Shown: positions 42,072-51,644, counted from the stretch's first letter. The stretch is DNA of 60,300 nucleotides from RYN-428 sp035551995 (GCA_035551995.1 DASZME010000050.1:1-60300); one strand, 5' to 3'. Numbers and translations are program-made. Notes: generated by a model from the letters alone, not told the origin.

Positions 42072-43595
42072 TTAGGGGGCCGGGGCGGGCGACGGCGGGG
42101 CGTCGCTTAGCGTTCGCAGGAACGCCACCAGGTTTGCCTCATCCTGCGCGGTAAGTCCGAGGTTGCCGATCAGGCCGGAACGGGCGCCGGAGGGGTTGAT
42201 CAGCGTGTCGGCCGATGGACTTTCGGGCGCGGGCCAGAGGGGTTTGCCTTTCAGGCCGGCGTAGGGGCTGGCCTTGGTGAAATCAATCACCTCGCCGGCG
42301 ACCGTTGTTAGATTTCTCGTATTATAGAAGTGGACAATCTGTGACAGGCTCTTAAAGAAGCCGTTGTGGCCGTAGCACTTGACGAAGCTGGAAGAGGGAC
42401 GGGTGTCTACGTTGCGAAGGGTCGGCGTCTTGAAAAGGCCGTTGATTTTCAGGTAGTCGCCCTGGCCGTTGCTGCCGTGGCCGACATTGCCGGAGGGCAG
42501 AGCGTCTTCCAGATAGAGAAAATCGCCCAGGCCGAAATCGATAAAGGCGGCGCCGAGCGGATTGTAGCCAAGTGGGTTGGTCGTCTTATTCGTCTCTTTG
42601 TAAAAGGGATTGTTGGGGTTCTTGGGTACGCCGGTGTTGTGAAACGTGCTGGCTGCGAAGACGTCGGGAGTTTGGCCTGTCGTCGCTTGGACCACATGGC
42701 AGACGGCGCAGTTGGCGTTCTTTTGAGTAACTGGACCGCCGGGCCGGCCGGTCGTGGAGCCGGTGAAGAGTTGCAGCCCCGCCATTTCCTGTGGCGTGAG
42801 TTTTACTTCGCCGTCTACATAGGCGTCGTACCTCGAACTGAAAGGCGAAACAGCCTGCGACGACTCGAAGGCGACGATCGCCTCGGTCACGTCGGCGAAG
42901 GCTTCATCGACGGCTAACGCCGAGATGGGCACGCCAAAGGCTTGTTGGAATAAATGTGCATTGGGCCCGCCGGCGACGGCCTGCACGACGCCGGCCGGCG
43001 TGTTGTTCATTTCATTGGGGCCTTGCAGCGGCCCCGGGACCTGCGCCGCCAGGGTGGCCGCGCGGCCATCATAGAAAAATCCGCCGGCATATGAGAGGAA
43101 GGCGGCGACAAACGTCGGCGGACCTGACGGCATAAAGGTCGCATATCCGATCGTCGGCGGCCGACGACTTCCAAAACGTCCAGGCACGGCGCCGGGCACG
43201 GGGCCAAACTGCTGATTCGTGTTTGAATTCGGAAACGTCCACCCTGTCTGCGGGGCATGACATGTCGAACAGGAAGTTCCCTTGGGATTGGAAAGGCTGT
43301 TGTCGTTGAATAACGCGCGCCCAAGCTGCGTGAGTTCCGCGGTGGTCGGCGGAGCGGGATTCGCCGGCGGAGGGTTTGGCGGCGGAGGATTTTGGGGAGG
43401 GGGATTCTGAGGAGGGGGCGGCGGCGTTGGCGTCGAAGGCGGGGGCGCGTGACCGGCCGGAGGCGGCGGCGGGGGCGGCGGCGGGGTGGCGCCTCGAGCG
43501 GACGCCGCGCCGCTGATCGTCCAACCGCCAAATCCGATCATTGCCGCGCCGACGCAATAGACCCCGACTCGCCGCCAAAATCCCTGCTGTGCCAT
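42072..43595 (-). CDS. Di-haem cytochrome c peroxidase/MauG-like protein, 507 aa
   Basis: Exported oxidoreductase. A signal or membrane anchor (VGVYCVGAAMIGFGGW) is followed by a long Pro-rich linker (about residues 37-85, many PPPP and NPPP words). The catalytic part carries two haem c sites, CSTCH (about 109-113) and CAVCH (about 295-299), with FYDGRAATLAAQVPGPLQGP and TPTLRNVDTRPSSSFVKCYG, typical of bacterial cytochrome c peroxidase (CCP/MauG). Family members reduce H2O2 or modify proteins. It is a single-gene unit closed by the hairpin at 41995-42026. The Pro-rich spacer suggests tethering to the envelope. Confidence 0.9.
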   Translation of the reverse strand: MAQQGFWRRVGVYCVGAAMIGFGGWTISGAASARGATPPPPPPPPPAGHAPPPSTPTPPPPPQNPPPQNPPPPNPPPANPAPPTTAELTQLGRALFNDNSLSNPKGTSCSTCHAPQTGWTFPNSNTNQQFGPVPGAVPGRFGSRRPPTIGYATFMPSGPPTFVAAFLSYAGGFFYDGRAATLAAQVPGPLQGPNEMNNTPAGVVQAVAGGPNAHLFQQAFGVPISALAVDEAFADVTEAIVAFESSQAVSPFSSRYDAYVDGEVKLTPQEMAGLQLFTGSTTGRPGGPVTQKNANCAVCHVVQATTGQTPDVFAASTFHNTGVPKNPNNPFYKETNKTTNPLGYNPLGAAFIDFGLGDFLYLEDALPSGNVGHGSNGQGDYLKINGLFKTPTLRNVDTRPSSSFVKCYGHNGFFKSLSQIVHFYNTRNLTTVAGEVIDFTKASPYAGLKGKPLWPAPESPSADTLINPSGARSGLIGNLGLTAQDEANLVAFLRTLSDAPPSPAPAP

Positions 43596-43739
43596 GGTGT
43601 GCCTCCACTAGAGGAAAGAATGCGAACTACTCGGCCGCCGCCGATTCGTTCTGCACAGTTGGTGTGGATGGCCGTTGAAAGGGTTTCAAAATAATTTTTG
43701 AATCGAGATCGCGGAAAACCCCGACACGGCAATCGTCGA

Positions 43740-44114
43740 TCAATCCTGTGTCTTCTCCGCTCCCGGGCGATGTTCGGGGTCGGCGAGTTTTTCTCGCTCC
43801 ATTAAAATTCCCACCAGCTGCGCAAGCGCCGTGATCTTTTGATCCTGCACGCTGACGATCGACAGCAACTCGAAGACGATCAGAAACAGAAAAACGCTGA
43901 CGCCGATAAGGGCCAGCGTGGTGTATTGGATTTTGAGTTTTTCGGCGATCCACCCCAGGGCGTTTGGCCAGAAGGCCAGGCCCAGAAAAGGAAGCCCGAT
44001 CAGGACGAACAAGAGGGCGTAGCGTTCCTTGAGTTTATACGCGCGCAATCGGCGGACGGCCAGCAGAAGCAGGATCCCACCGAAGGTCACCAGAAACAGG
44101 CTCCGGATATTCAT
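43740..44114 (-). CDS. DUF2304 membrane protein, 124 aa
   Basis: Small membrane protein with three helices: IRSLFLVTFGGILLLLAVRR, ALLFVLIGLPFLGLAFW and TLALIGVSVFLFLIVFELLS. It fits the DUF2304 family, which accompanies dolichyl-phosphate-type glycosyltransferases. Its start MNIRSLFLVTFG (44114) lies 80 nt inside the end of the GT2 gene, indicating coupled expression. The C-terminal part is a short charged helix (LVGILMEREKLADPEHRPG). It may serve as a membrane partner for the transferase. Function is inferred from genomic pairing. Confidence 0.83.
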   Translation of the reverse strand: MNIRSLFLVTFGGILLLLAVRRLRAYKLKERYALLFVLIGLPFLGLAFWPNALGWIAEKLKIQYTTLALIGVSVFLFLIVFELLSIVSVQDQKITALAQLVGILMEREKLADPEHRPGAEKTQD

Positions 44115-44898
44115 CTTGAACGATCTCTTCTTCTTCAGGCGCCGCATGTCCCACCTTGCCGGTCGGCCAGGGTTCGCGCGCCAGATCCAGCAGCAGGCAG
44201 ACGCTGACTTTGATCATGTAAAACACGCCGCGCATCATGCTGATGCTGCTTCGTCCGGTGCGGCGATGTCGCATCTTTACGGGGATCTCGGCGATCCGAT
44301 ACCCCGCCCGCTTCAGCAGCAGCACCACCTCCGGCTCAGGATAATCCTCCGGATACCAATATGCGAATGCGCGAATCACCCGGCGGTTGGCGGCCCGAAA
44401 GCCGCTGGTGCAATCGGTCATGTGCTGGCCGGAAAGGATTTTAATCAAGCCGCGAAGCAGGGACGCGCCGAATTTTCGCACCGGCGTCTGGCGATAACCG
44501 TTGATTTCCATGAAGCGCGACCCGACGACAAGATCGGTCGTCCCCTCCAGCAGATAATCGACAAGCCGGCGGACCTCCGAAGGCCGATGCTGGCCGTCGC
44601 CGTCCACCTGGACGGCGATCTGGTAGCCGTGCAGGGCGGCAAAGCGGTAGCCGGTCTGCATGGCGCCGCCGATGCCAAGATTGAAGGGAAGGCTCACGAC
44701 CGGTACGTCTGCGGGAACCTGGCGGACGGTGTCGTCGGTCGAACCGTCATCCACGACCAGCACGTCAAAGTCGGGCAATGCCCGCCGAAGCCGGGTAACG
44801 ACTCGACGAACCGACCCCGCTTCGTTGAACACCGGCACAATTGCAAGGTATCGACGTGTCAACGGCGGCGCGAAATGACGTAGTGGCTGGACAGACAT
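44035..44898 (-). CDS. GT2 glycosyltransferase, DPM1-like, 287 aa
   Basis: Polyprenyl-phosphate sugar transferase type. RYLAIVPVFNEAGSVRRVVT, VLVVDDGSTDDTVRQV, IAVQVDGDGQHRPSEVRRLV and LVVGSRFMEINGY are the catalytic GT-A motifs (DGD/DGQH binds metal and nucleotide-sugar). GQHMTDCTSGFRAANRRVIR is the acceptor-site region. C-terminal VFYMIKVSVCLLLDLARE may contact the membrane. It overlaps the DUF2304 gene at its end. The locus lies between the cytochrome peroxidase and the surface-polysaccharide cluster. Confidence 0.92.
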   Translation of the reverse strand: MSVQPLRHFAPPLTRRYLAIVPVFNEAGSVRRVVTRLRRALPDFDVLVVDDGSTDDTVRQVPADVPVVSLPFNLGIGGAMQTGYRFAALHGYQIAVQVDGDGQHRPSEVRRLVDYLLEGTTDLVVGSRFMEINGYRQTPVRKFGASLLRGLIKILSGQHMTDCTSGFRAANRRVIRAFAYWYPEDYPEPEVVLLLKRAGYRIAEIPVKMRHRRTGRSSISMMRGVFYMIKVSVCLLLDLAREPWPTGKVGHAAPEEEEIVQDEYPEPVSGDLRWDPASAGRPPIARV

Positions 44899-45256
44899 AA
44901 ATGCTAATCGGCGGTCATCCCAAGTACCCTTACTTTAGCAGGTCAACGGCAATCGTGCCATACCAGAACTCGATGTCGGCCGCTTCGGCGATCCGGCGGT
45001 CGGGATTCCGGGGGCGCGGGCTTTGACCCTTCTCGTGCGCGATCAAGCCGACAGTCGCACGCGTCTTTCCGGTTCTTCCCAAAATATCGCAAAAAATCGC
45101 GAGTTGAGCGATTTGCAAATTTGGTTTAGCGAGTGGTGGCGGAAACGCCGCGCAAGCGGTGACGGAAACGTCCCACAAGCGGTGACGGAACTCGTCCCGC
45201 AAGCGGGGCCGCTAAACGCAGGAGGCGGTTCATTTACTTTGGAGATGCGCGAGGAT
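44899..45256. other. Intergenic region with GCAAGC-core repeat
   Basis: Contains TCCCGCAAGCGGGGCCGCTA then AACGCAGGAG (about 45194-45225), with two weaker GCAAGCGGTGACGGAA copies before it (45153-45191). The 90-codon minus-strand frame here begins inside the repeat and is not supported as a gene. Confidence 0.7.
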
Positions 45257-47632
45257 TCAGGCGTCGTTTTCGCCGAATAGGTTGGTTTCAGTCACCAGAA
45301 ACGAAAGATGACGGTTGGCGCCGTCCACGGTATATCCGGAGAAGTGAAACTGGAGGACGACCGCGCGATCTTGCGGAAACGGAATGTCTTCGCCGATCGC
45401 CTGTACCTTTCCCCCCAGCAGCGGATAGGCGCCGAGGATCTTGTCGTCGGCCTTGACGGTCACTTGCATGTCCAGGGGTGAAAAGCCGACGTGTCGAAGG
45501 CGCTGGCCCGAGGCTTTGGGCTGGACGGTGATCCGGGCGTTGGGCGCCATCCAGTTGTCGGATAGAAAACCTTCGATGCGGGCCGGCGCCTTTCGCGATC
45601 GGACGATGCGCATCCCATGCGAAACGAGTTGGCCGGCGATCGGCATACGGCCGATGCCCGACACGATCGGGTCGAACAATTGAGCGGCCAATTTTTTCGT
45701 CCCGCATCGCCGAGCCTCGAACACCTTGTGATGCATCCATGCCAGCAGCAGGAATGATCCGGGAAGCGACTTGAAAAATCGCGGCCAGCCGATGGCGCGT
45801 TCCGTGACGAGATGATGCCAGAGGCCTTGGAAATAGTTGTAATCGACATACCCGCCGTGCTTCATGCAGACGGCGAACGATTCGGTGTACGACTGGTTTC
45901 GCATCGACAAGGTCTTGGTGTCGGGATAAAGACGGGAGTCGGCGAGAATATCGTGGATATGCTGAATGCGGCCGCCGGCGCGGTCGATGCGCAGCCAGTA
46001 ATCGTAATCGAGCGCCAGGTGAAGCGAGGCGTCAAACGGCCCGATCTTGCGGGCGATGCGGGCTTGCCAGAACGCGGCGGGCTGGCAAACGCAGCAGTCG
46101 TGCATGAGGCGTTGGAAGGAATAATCGTCGGTGCGGTATTGCCCGGTCACGTGTCCCGCCGCGTCGATATACCGCGCCCGGCCATAGACCATGTCGCATT
46201 CGGGGTTGTCGCGGAAGTGATCGACGACGCGCTGAATCGCGCCGGGAAGAAGCACGTCATCGGAATTCAAAAAGGCAAGAATCTCCCCTTTTGCGCGAGC
46301 CATCCCGGCGTTGATCGCCGCGGCTTGTCCCCCGTCTTTTTCGGATATCCAGAAGAAACGGTCGCCGTAGGATTTAAGAATCTCGACGGATTCGTCGCTC
46401 GATCCGCCGTCCATCACGATGTATTCGATATTGGGATAAGACTGGGTCAACACGCTGTCGATCGTCGCCCTCAGAAATCGGCCCTGATTGTAAGACGGCG
46501 TAACGATCGTCACGAGCGGGAGCGGGGTCTTTACTTCGACAGGTTTATCGACGGCGGCGACGTGAATGCACGCGTCGATGAAGCCTTTGGCGGCGATTTC
46601 GGGCGTGTAAGGAGACAGCCGTTTTTTGCCATGTTCGGCGAGCCGGGCCGAAAGATCGCGGTCCGACAAAATTCGCCGCATCAGGCTTTGCATCGCGTCC
46701 ACGTCGGTCGGATCGCAGCTTAAGACCGCGTCTCCGCCCACCTCCGGCAGACTGGTCGTGTTGCTGCAAATGACCGGCGTTCCGGTGGCAAACGCCTCGA
46801 GCAACGGAATGCCAAACCCTTCATGCAGCGAAAAAAACGCCAGCGCCCGGGCGCTTTTCAAAAGCGCCTTGAGCATCGGCTCGCGCACAAAACCAAGATG
46901 CGCAACGGGCAGGCCGGGAAATCGATCCCGCAAGTTTTCCCAGCCTTCGCGATGGCCGGTGAGGATAAGCCGGGCGGAATGTCCGTCCTTGATCAATCGC
47001 GCGAAAGCCTCGAGCAAGCGGCGATGGTTTTTGTGCGGCCAAAGATTGGCCGGATAGAAGAGGAAATCTTGCGGCGGAATATTCGCCCGCTCATCGGGGG
47101 TGAGATCGGCGGGTTCATTCCAGTGCGGCGGAAGAGAGGGCGCCGCAAGAAAAATATCCCGGCAGCGCGTCCAGGGATGCGCCAGGATCGTGCCGCGGAC
47201 GTAATCGGTGCTCGTCACCAGCGCCCCGGCACGGGCCAGCGCCTGGTTAAAGGCGAGCGTTCGGGCGGACAATATCGCCGGCTCGAAAAACTCGGGATAA
47301 ATCTCGTGCTGGATGTCGGGAATCATCACGATCTGTCGATGCCACGGCATTCGCAGGGATGATTCCATCGGATAGGTGCGGAACAGCACGTCGATTTCGC
47401 CGTTGGCGGCCGCTTCCTCGATGCGCGAAAAAAAACTGAAGGCGGGGATCGTCAGGACCTGCACGTTGGGAAAATTCCGGTCGATCAGCGATCGGCTGAA
47501 AATGGTGCAGAAGACGGTGAAGCGATGCTCGGGATATTCACGGAAGGCGGCCTGGAGCATCCCCTGAAGGTGCTGCGCCAAGCCTCCGCTGGCGCCGAAG
47601 GTAACCTGTCTGAGTTCGATTCCGATCTTCAT
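45257..47632 (-). CDS. GT4-GT2 fusion glycosyltransferase, 791 aa
   Basis: Two glycosyltransferases in one chain. N-terminal GT4 (about 1-365): GIELRQVTFGASGGLAQHLQ, FLFYPANLWPHKNHRRLLEA, RLILTGHREGWENLRDRFPG and FSLHEGFGIPLLEAFATGTP, including the EGFGIPLLEA donor-binding motif. GT2 domain (about 370-620): LVTIVTPSYNQGRFLRATID, IVMDGGSSDESVEILKSY and GQAAAINAGMARAKGEILAF plus LNSDD. The last about 110 residues (GFLSDNWMAPNARITVQPKA, GYTVDGANRHLSFLVTETNL) form a beta-rich extra domain of unknown role. It closes the O-antigen-type locus and would add two sugars or one linkage pair (inference). Confidence 0.9.
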   Translation of the reverse strand: MKIGIELRQVTFGASGGLAQHLQGMLQAAFREYPEHRFTVFCTIFSRSLIDRNFPNVQVLTIPAFSFFSRIEEAAANGEIDVLFRTYPMESSLRMPWHRQIVMIPDIQHEIYPEFFEPAILSARTLAFNQALARAGALVTSTDYVRGTILAHPWTRCRDIFLAAPSLPPHWNEPADLTPDERANIPPQDFLFYPANLWPHKNHRRLLEAFARLIKDGHSARLILTGHREGWENLRDRFPGLPVAHLGFVREPMLKALLKSARALAFFSLHEGFGIPLLEAFATGTPVICSNTTSLPEVGGDAVLSCDPTDVDAMQSLMRRILSDRDLSARLAEHGKKRLSPYTPEIAAKGFIDACIHVAAVDKPVEVKTPLPLVTIVTPSYNQGRFLRATIDSVLTQSYPNIEYIVMDGGSSDESVEILKSYGDRFFWISEKDGGQAAAINAGMARAKGEILAFLNSDDVLLPGAIQRVVDHFRDNPECDMVYGRARYIDAAGHVTGQYRTDDYSFQRLMHDCCVCQPAAFWQARIARKIGPFDASLHLALDYDYWLRIDRAGGRIQHIHDILADSRLYPDTKTLSMRNQSYTESFAVCMKHGGYVDYNYFQGLWHHLVTERAIGWPRFFKSLPGSFLLLAWMHHKVFEARRCGTKKLAAQLFDPIVSGIGRMPIAGQLVSHGMRIVRSRKAPARIEGFLSDNWMAPNARITVQPKASGQRLRHVGFSPLDMQVTVKADDKILGAYPLLGGKVQAIGEDIPFPQDRAVVLQFHFSGYTVDGANRHLSFLVTETNLFGENDA

Positions 47633-47746
47633 GAATGCGAGTTAAGCTGTCAGGCGTTCGTCGCCGGTTTCACGATCCATGCAAGACGTACATGAATGAG
47701 TGACCGCCGACCGAAAGCCGCAACTTATTCCTTTCCGTCGCGCCGA

Positions 47747-48676
47747 CTAACGTCTTGCCGGTGATTCTTTGATTCCACCTTTTGCGCCCGCCGCTCCGGC
47801 CCTGATCGGCGTTCCCGACGAATCGGCGCCCCATCGCGCAAACAACGCCGACGTCGCCGCCCAGAATCGCGTTACCTCGGCATGGTACTCCGGCGGAAAC
47901 GCCTGCGGATGTTGCAGGACCACCTTGTAAAAGGTATCCAGGAAATAGCACATCGCCCCCGGCGTCATTTCCACGCCGCTGAATTTCGCGGCGATCTGAC
48001 GCAACTCCTCGATTCTCGCGAAAGAACCGTTGGACGTTTTAGTCTGCCCATGCTCGCGCGACGCCGCCAGCAGGTGAGGAACCGCGATTGCCGGCGCCGA
48101 ACCGGATAGTTTAATCCAAAGTTCACTGTCCAATCCCCAGCTTAATGACGGATTCAAATACCCCACTTCCTGCAGACGTTCGCGATCGATGAAGGTGGAC
48201 GGTTGGGCTATGTAATTGAGTCCGTAAATCATCGCGTCACGATTGAACAGCAATTGCGGCGCCTCGACGTATTCTCCTTTTTTCGCGGATTTTTCGTCCA
48301 CCCGCAAACATCGTCCAAAATAAAACGAGCCGCCGGGGCTGGCCCGATACGCTTGAGCGGCGAGATTGAACGCGCCCGGAAGATAAAAATCGTCGGCATT
48401 GATCCACGCGACCAAATCTCCGGTGCACCGGCGAAATCCCTTGTTGATCGCGTCGGCCTGCCCCGCGTCTTTTTCGCTCACCCACCACGAAAGCCGTTCT
48501 TTATACCGGCCGATCACCGCCGGCGATTCGTCCGTAGACCCGCCGTCCACGATCACATATTCCAGATTGGGATAATTCTGATCGAGCACCGAGCGGATGC
48601 ACTCTTCGAGGAATCGCCCCTGGTTGAACGATGGGGTCACGACGCTGATTTTGGGTAGTGGGCTGCTGGCGTTCAC
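47747..48676 (-). CDS. GT2 glycosyltransferase, 309 aa
   Basis: Polysaccharide-chain glycosyltransferase. KISVVTPSFNQGRFLEECIR, YVIVDGGSTDESPAVIGRYK, GQADAINKGFRRCTGDLVAW and INADDFYLPGAFNLAAQAYR show the GT-A core with ADD as metal-binding motif. It is highly similar in wording to the GT2 half of the neighbouring fusion, so the two may derive from duplication. Its ATG overlaps the end of the coiled-coil methyltransferase gene by 4 nt. The linkage formed cannot be predicted. Confidence 0.9.
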   Translation of the reverse strand: MNASSPLPKISVVTPSFNQGRFLEECIRSVLDQNYPNLEYVIVDGGSTDESPAVIGRYKERLSWWVSEKDAGQADAINKGFRRCTGDLVAWINADDFYLPGAFNLAAQAYRASPGGSFYFGRCLRVDEKSAKKGEYVEAPQLLFNRDAMIYGLNYIAQPSTFIDRERLQEVGYLNPSLSWGLDSELWIKLSGSAPAIAVPHLLAASREHGQTKTSNGSFARIEELRQIAAKFSGVEMTPGAMCYFLDTFYKVVLQHPQAFPPEYHAEVTRFWAATSALFARWGADSSGTPIRAGAAGAKGGIKESPARR

Positions 48677-50130
48677 TTTGAGCCTTCTCCGTTCCTTCGG
48701 GCGCCGGCGGGGGTCATCCGCTTGACTTGAGCGTCTAATTCCATGATCACGTCCAGGCGTTTGGCGCGGTCGGCTTCGATCTCGACGATCGATGCTCGCA
48801 AACGAATCACCTCCGCCGTCAGAGATTCGATCTGCGCCAGCCGCTCGGCCCGATCCGCCTCGATCTCGGCGACGGCGCGATGCAAATCGCCGACCTGCGC
48901 GGTCAATGTTTCGATCTGCCCCAGATGATTTTCGCGGTCGGCCTCCGCTTCGCCAAGCTGCGCGGTGAGCGTGACGATTGTCTCGAGGCGTTTGCCGCGG
49001 TCGGCTTCAATTTCGTTCACCTGAGCGGTCAGCGATTCAATCCGTTCAAGACGCATTGCCCGATCGGCTTCGATTTCATCGACTTGCGCGGCGAGTAACT
49101 GCATACGCTCAAGGCGCCGGGCGCGATCGGCGTCGATCTCGGCGACGCGCGCCCACGAATCTTCCAGTTGCGCCGTGAGCGTTTTAATATCATCCAGGCG
49201 TTTGGCGCGGTCCGCCTCGATATCCCCAAGGGCGTCGCGCAGTTTCCTGCGATCATGTTCCATGTCGAGCCAGCAAAGCGTCATTCGTCCCCGCGCTGAA
49301 GCCAGAAGTGCCTGTTCAACCTCGCCGTCGGTTTTGCCTTTCAACGGCGCGGGACTCACGAACAGATACATGTCATAGCCGCCGAACATCGCCGGTTCGG
49401 TCGCAAAATGATCGAGCCCGATTCGCCCGAATAGTTCGCGGGCCGATCGTTCGCTGAACAAGTACAAGTGCTCTTGCGGCTTGAGCTGCTCCAGAAACGG
49501 ATCGTTTTCCGCAAGCATTTCTTCATACGACTTCCCCTCGGGATATCGTGGCGTCTGGGCCAGCAGAATTCCGTCCGGCTTTAACAACTTCGCGCAACAG
49601 CTCAGGGTTCCCACAGGATCGGGCAGATGTTCCATCACGTCCATCATGGCGATCACGTCAAGCGTCGCCGCAGGAATGTCCTGCCGTTCGATCGGTCCCT
49701 CAAGCATGGGGACGTCAAACGTCCGTCGGGCAAAATCGACGATGGCGGGGCTCAGTTCCAGCCCCGACGAGTCGAAACCCGCCGTCCGAAGCATCGCGAC
49801 GAATCCCCCATGCGCGCATCCCAGTTCGAGCGTGCGGGCCGGCGGAAGCTTGTATCTCAGAAGGGTCCTGAGCCAATGCTGGCAGCGTTCGGGCAAATCG
49901 GTTCTGGCCCGGGTTTCGATGTTGGCAAAACCGAGATCCTGCTCCTGATGCTTGAACCAATAATTGCGGCCATAAAAATCGGCGTCGTCGTCCTTGATCA
50001 TCGGGTCGGGCTGGGCGGCCTCGCGAGCGGTCACCAGCGTTTCGCACTGGGCGCAGCGCCAGTACTCGTCGTTGAATCGCGCGAACGACGCGTTTCCACA
50101 CCAGCAGGTCGGCGTTTTGGTCATCGTCAT
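48673..50130 (-). CDS. Methyltransferase with seven-copy coiled-coil tail (chain-terminator/ruler candidate), 485 aa
   Basis: N-terminal zinc-binding cysteines C9, C11, C27 and C30 (CWCGN, CAQC). A class I SAM-methyltransferase follows: motif I LELGCAHGGF (101-110), acidic loop SSGLELSPAI, and VIAMMDVMEHLPDP (159-172). From residue 305 a coiled coil is built from EADRAxRLxxIxxLTAQV units starting at 305, 333, 354, 375, 396, 424 and 452. Spacings are 28, 21, 21, 21, 28, 28, all multiples of seven, so the heptad is kept. The gene lies between Wzt and GT2, with a 4-nt overlap to the latter. This resembles the WbdD principle, where a terminal methyltransferase on a coiled-coil ruler sets O-antigen length. 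The parallel is inference. Confidence 0.88.
   Translation of the reverse strand: MTMTKTPTCWCGNASFARFNDEYWRCAQCETLVTAREAAQPDPMIKDDDADFYGRNYWFKHQEQDLGFANIETRARTDLPERCQHWLRTLLRYKLPPARTLELGCAHGGFVAMLRTAGFDSSGLELSPAIVDFARRTFDVPMLEGPIERQDIPAATLDVIAMMDVMEHLPDPVGTLSCCAKLLKPDGILLAQTPRYPEGKSYEEMLAENDPFLEQLKPQEHLYLFSERSARELFGRIGLDHFATEPAMFGGYDMYLFVSPAPLKGKTDGEVEQALLASARGRMTLCWLDMEHDRRKLRDALGDIEADRAKRLDDIKTLTAQLEDSWARVAEIDADRARRLERMQLLAAQVDEIEADRAMRLERIESLTAQVNEIEADRGKRLETIVTLTAQLGEAEADRENHLGQIETLTAQVGDLHRAVAEIEADRAERLAQIESLTAEVIRLRASIVEIEADRAKRLDVIMELDAQVKRMTPAGARRNGEGSK
48715..49218 (-). repeat. DNA encoding the heptad-indexed 21/28-residue repeats
   Basis: Seven direct repeats of 63 or 84 bp encode EADR-headed coiled-coil units inside the methyltransferase gene. 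Copy number could change by slippage or recombination without breaking frame or heptad phase, since all periods are multiples of 21 bp. Confidence 0.85.
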
Positions 50131-50210
50131 CTTCTCAATTGCAAAGCGTAAGAAATAAAGCGTAAAGGAAGCACCGAGATCCGAATTCGTTTTACGCTTT
50201 ACATTACCCT
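50131..50210. repeat. Inverted heptamer element (word AAGCGTA)
   Basis: Direct copies AAGCGTA, AGAAATA, AAGCGTA, AAGGAAG (50145-50170) and complementary TTTTACG, CTTTACA, TTACCCT, TTACTCC (50191-50217) can fold into a hairpin of about 25 bp. It lies between the wzt and methyltransferase genes of the operon. Confidence 0.75.
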
Positions 50211-51644
50211 TTACTCCTGCATTTTCTCCACGCCACGAAAAGCCTCAACCATCGAGACCGTGCATCGCCCGTTCAAATTCGCCAGTCCGTGATGCAGTAA
50301 CTGCACCGGCTCAGGATTCTGCCGGAAGACGACCGCAAATTGCCCGACGATCGGCAGATGACACACGCGCACGCTGGCCGTATGCAGATCGATATGGTTC
50401 ACGACCGCTCGGCGCCGGTAATCATGCGCGCCGATCGATTCCAGTCCAACTTCAAATGTATACTCGCCGGTCGCGATTTCCATCGCGATGTCCTGGCGGA
50501 ATCGCAAAAGCGTTCCCGCCTTCACCGAATCGGGAACATCGCTGCCGTACTCCAGCGTGCTTTTGCCGTGAACCGTAATTCCCTTGTCGTTGGTGAGGAC
50601 GACGCCGCCGACCGGCGTTTCCATGTCGTGGAGAATCTCAAACTCGTAAAAAACGCTCGCCGTCTCCGCTTGCTCAAAGGCGTGGGCCGGCTGTCCATCT
50701 TGATTGCACAGCCATACGCCGGTGCATCTGGCCCAGCCGTTGGTCACTTGCGGGATATTGGTCAGATCGATCGACTGGTCATTGCGCGGCCAGGGCTGTT
50801 GGAAATTTCCGGCCGCGGTTTTATCGGCGTCGGCGCTTGGGGCTTGTCCGATTTTTTTGGCCCGGGCGCTGGCGGCGGCGGCGCGATCTTCCTGATCCAC
50901 CAGGTAGTACCGTTTCACCGCTTCGGTGGAAACGCCGGCGAATAGCTGCCGGCCATGATGCAATAAAACGCTCCGTCGGCAGAACTGCTCCACTTCGGTC
51001 ATGGCGTGCGATACAAGAACGATCGCCATTCCCTTTTGCCGAAGGGTTTCCAGCCGCTGGTAACATTTTTGCCGAAAGAAAATGTCTCCGACGGCGAGCG
51101 CTTCGTCCACCAAGAGCAGATCGGTATCCATACTGGTCGCCGCGGAAAACGCCAACCGCATGAACATGCCGCTGGAGTACGTTTTCACGGGACGATCGAT
51201 GAATTCGTCGATGTCGGCGAACGCCGCGATGGCGTCGAAGCGCTTTTCCATTTCGGCGCGAGAGACGCCGAAGATGGCGCCGTTGAGGAACACATTTTCG
51301 CGGCCGGAGTATTCGGGGTTGAATCCGCTTCCCAGTTCGAGCATCGCCGCGACCCGCCCGTTGACCTGCACCTGCCCGCTTGTTGGTTGCAAAACGCCGG
51401 CGATGAGCTGCAACAGCGTGCTTTTTCCCGAGCCGTTGCGACCGATGACGCCGAGCGTTTCGCCCCGGCGTAATTCAAGCGAGACGTCGCGCAACGCCCA
51501 GAATTCCTGCCCGTACTTTCGGCTTTTGCGACCAAATAACTGCTGCTTGAGCCGATCGACCGGCCGCTGGTACATCGTGTAGGCTTTGCTGACCGATTGA
51601 ACCGACAGGACTATCTCGTCGGATAGCTCACAGGACATCCGCAA
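50211..51644 (-). CDS. Wzt-type ABC ATPase with C-terminal domain, 477 aa
   Basis: ATPase of the O-antigen/teichoic-type ABC exporter. Walker A GRNGSGKST is at residues 68-76, the C-loop is TYSSGMFMRLAF, Walker B LLLVDEALAVGD, and the H-loop LVSHAM. An extra about 230 residues follow: a linker then a beta-sandwich Wzt_C-like domain (TGVWLCNQDGQPAHAFEQAE, VGGVVLTNDKGITVHGKSTL, EIATGEYTFEVGLESIGAHD). In ABC-dependent O-antigen export this domain reads the non-reducing end modification. Its start is embedded in the end of the permease gene (17-nt overlap). The operon order is permease, ATPase, methyltransferase, transferases. Confidence 0.92.
   Translation of the reverse strand: MRMSCELSDEIVLSVQSVSKAYTMYQRPVDRLKQQLFGRKSRKYGQEFWALRDVSLELRRGETLGVIGRNGSGKSTLLQLIAGVLQPTSGQVQVNGRVAAMLELGSGFNPEYSGRENVFLNGAIFGVSRAEMEKRFDAIAAFADIDEFIDRPVKTYSSGMFMRLAFSAATSMDTDLLLVDEALAVGDIFFRQKCYQRLETLRQKGMAIVLVSHAMTEVEQFCRRSVLLHHGRQLFAGVSTEAVKRYYLVDQEDRAAAASARAKKIGQAPSADADKTAAGNFQQPWPRNDQSIDLTNIPQVTNGWARCTGVWLCNQDGQPAHAFEQAETASVFYEFEILHDMETPVGGVVLTNDKGITVHGKSTLEYGSDVPDSVKAGTLLRFRQDIAMEIATGEYTFEVGLESIGAHDYRRRAVVNHIDLHTASVRVCHLPIVGQFAVVFRQNPEPVQLLHHGLANLNGRCTVSMVEAFRGVEKMQE

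Noticed and set aside
44930..45202. Minus-strand frame of 90 codons
   Set aside because: Its N-terminal part runs through the GCAAGC-core repeat and no family is recognised.
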